Shown: piece by piece, positions 63,400 through 64,000 of the stretch
Layout: the number at the start of each line of letters is the position of its first letter
How positions within the stretch are numbered: the first letter of the stretch is position 1
Source: Plotosus lineatus
Taxonomy: Eukaryota; Chordata; Actinopteri; Siluriformes; Plotosidae
Length of the DNA stretch: 64,000 nt
Assembly (NCBI GenBank): GCA_024760905.1
Contig: CM045750.1
Span: 14,177,919-14,241,918 of the forward strand
Direction: 5' to 3'
Notes under the pieces: generated by a model
The model's database searches: none
What the model was told of the DNA's origin: nothing
Seen by the model: the letters and a program-made list of their open reading frames with translations, nothing else
Translations under genes and position numbers: made by a program

Positions 63400-64000
63400 C
63401 TGTAATAGAAAATTAATAATCCTTCAGTAACATGTGTAACAATAGTATACTCATATAATATGAATTTTATTTCACCCCTTCTAACCACCACAAGATGAGC
63501 TTAACACCAGTGTATGTTGTCACCTACATGGGTTGCAAACTAAGATGTTCTACACAACCATGAAATGACTGTAATGCAGTTGTGGCAGTAGTAGCACTGT
63601 TATGATATCTTGTTGCACATAAATCAAAGGATGTGGCACGCCTGATCAGACTACAATGGGTTTTTCTTGGTGATCAGCCCTTTCCCATAGTACAGTGACA
63701 TCATGCATCATGTAAGAACCCATTTTGTAATGGTCTTCATGCTGAAAATGGGATCTCATGCAGTAACCAATGCCTTTTCCATGGAGTACTGCATAATGAC
63801 AAGTTCAATATCAAAACAATAACACACATAGCACATCACTGTTACCGCATAAATTCATAGCGGCATTTTTTTTAATGGACCGATATGCCACAACTAGTCA
63901 CACTCTCCAAAAAGCTCACCTTTTAAAAGACAAACTCTGCTAGTTATATAAATGTGTGCCTCTGTTAACAGTGGAAAACTGACTCACTCTTGATCAAATC
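63400..64000. other. btk intron, nothing recognised
   Basis: Upstream of the first SH2 exon in the window. I see no further exon; the next one must lie beyond 64000. Confidence 0.5.

Overview
This window is nuclear DNA from a vertebrate, almost certainly a ray-finned (teleost) fish. The evidence is spliced genes with GT-AG introns, long dinucleotide microsatellites, and several tRNA-headed SINE families, non-LTR (L2-like) retrotransposon pieces and Tigger/pogo, hAT and Tc1 DNA transposon remnants typical of fish genomes. No species is claimed.

Three protein-coding genes are recognised, all on the minus strand. (1) fam199x: six coding exons between 14206 and 1269 that join without frameshift into 374 residues, plus a probable non-coding first exon ending at 15337. 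(2) gjb1 (connexin-32 type gap junction protein): a complete 275-residue single-exon CDS at 21651-20824. (3) The 3' part of btk (Bruton-type Tec-family tyrosine kinase): nine exons between 63399 and 48035, coding for the end of the SH2 domain, the linker, the whole kinase domain and the stop. The upstream PH, TH, SH3 and early SH2 exons lie beyond base 64000. All three genes are X-linked in human (GJB1 Xq13, BTK and FAM199X Xq22), so the window looks like an old conserved neighbourhood.

Layout: 1-1268, 3' flank of fam199x; 1269-15400, fam199x with repeat-filled introns; 15.4-20.8 kb, repeats; 20.8-22.1 kb, gjb1 and its proximal upstream region; 22.7-25.5 kb, a decayed L2-like element with two SINEs nested in it; 25.6-33 kb, SINEs, LINE 3' ends and a Tc1 remnant; 33-39 kb, large simple-sequence tracts (GA)n and (TTA/TTG)n; 39.77-40.04 kb, a possible distant promoter and first exon for a minus-strand gene, perhaps gjb1; 41.2-42.3 kb, a Tigger-type transposon remnant; 44-52.3 kb, three related compound CA-repeat arrays, two of them inside one btk intron; 48.0-54.1 kb, btk kinase exons; 54.1-63.3 kb, a 9.2 kb btk intron packed with transposable elements; 63.3-64 kb, one SH2 exon and the intron beyond it.

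No previously undescribed gene system is visible. The most unusual content is repeat biology: a tRNA-headed SINE family that carries two different LINE-derived 3' tails, compound CA arrays punctuated by a conserved spacer of about 52 bp, several nested insertions with readable target-site duplications, and about 0.9 kb of UG-rich transcript just upstream of a btk kinase-exon splice acceptor.
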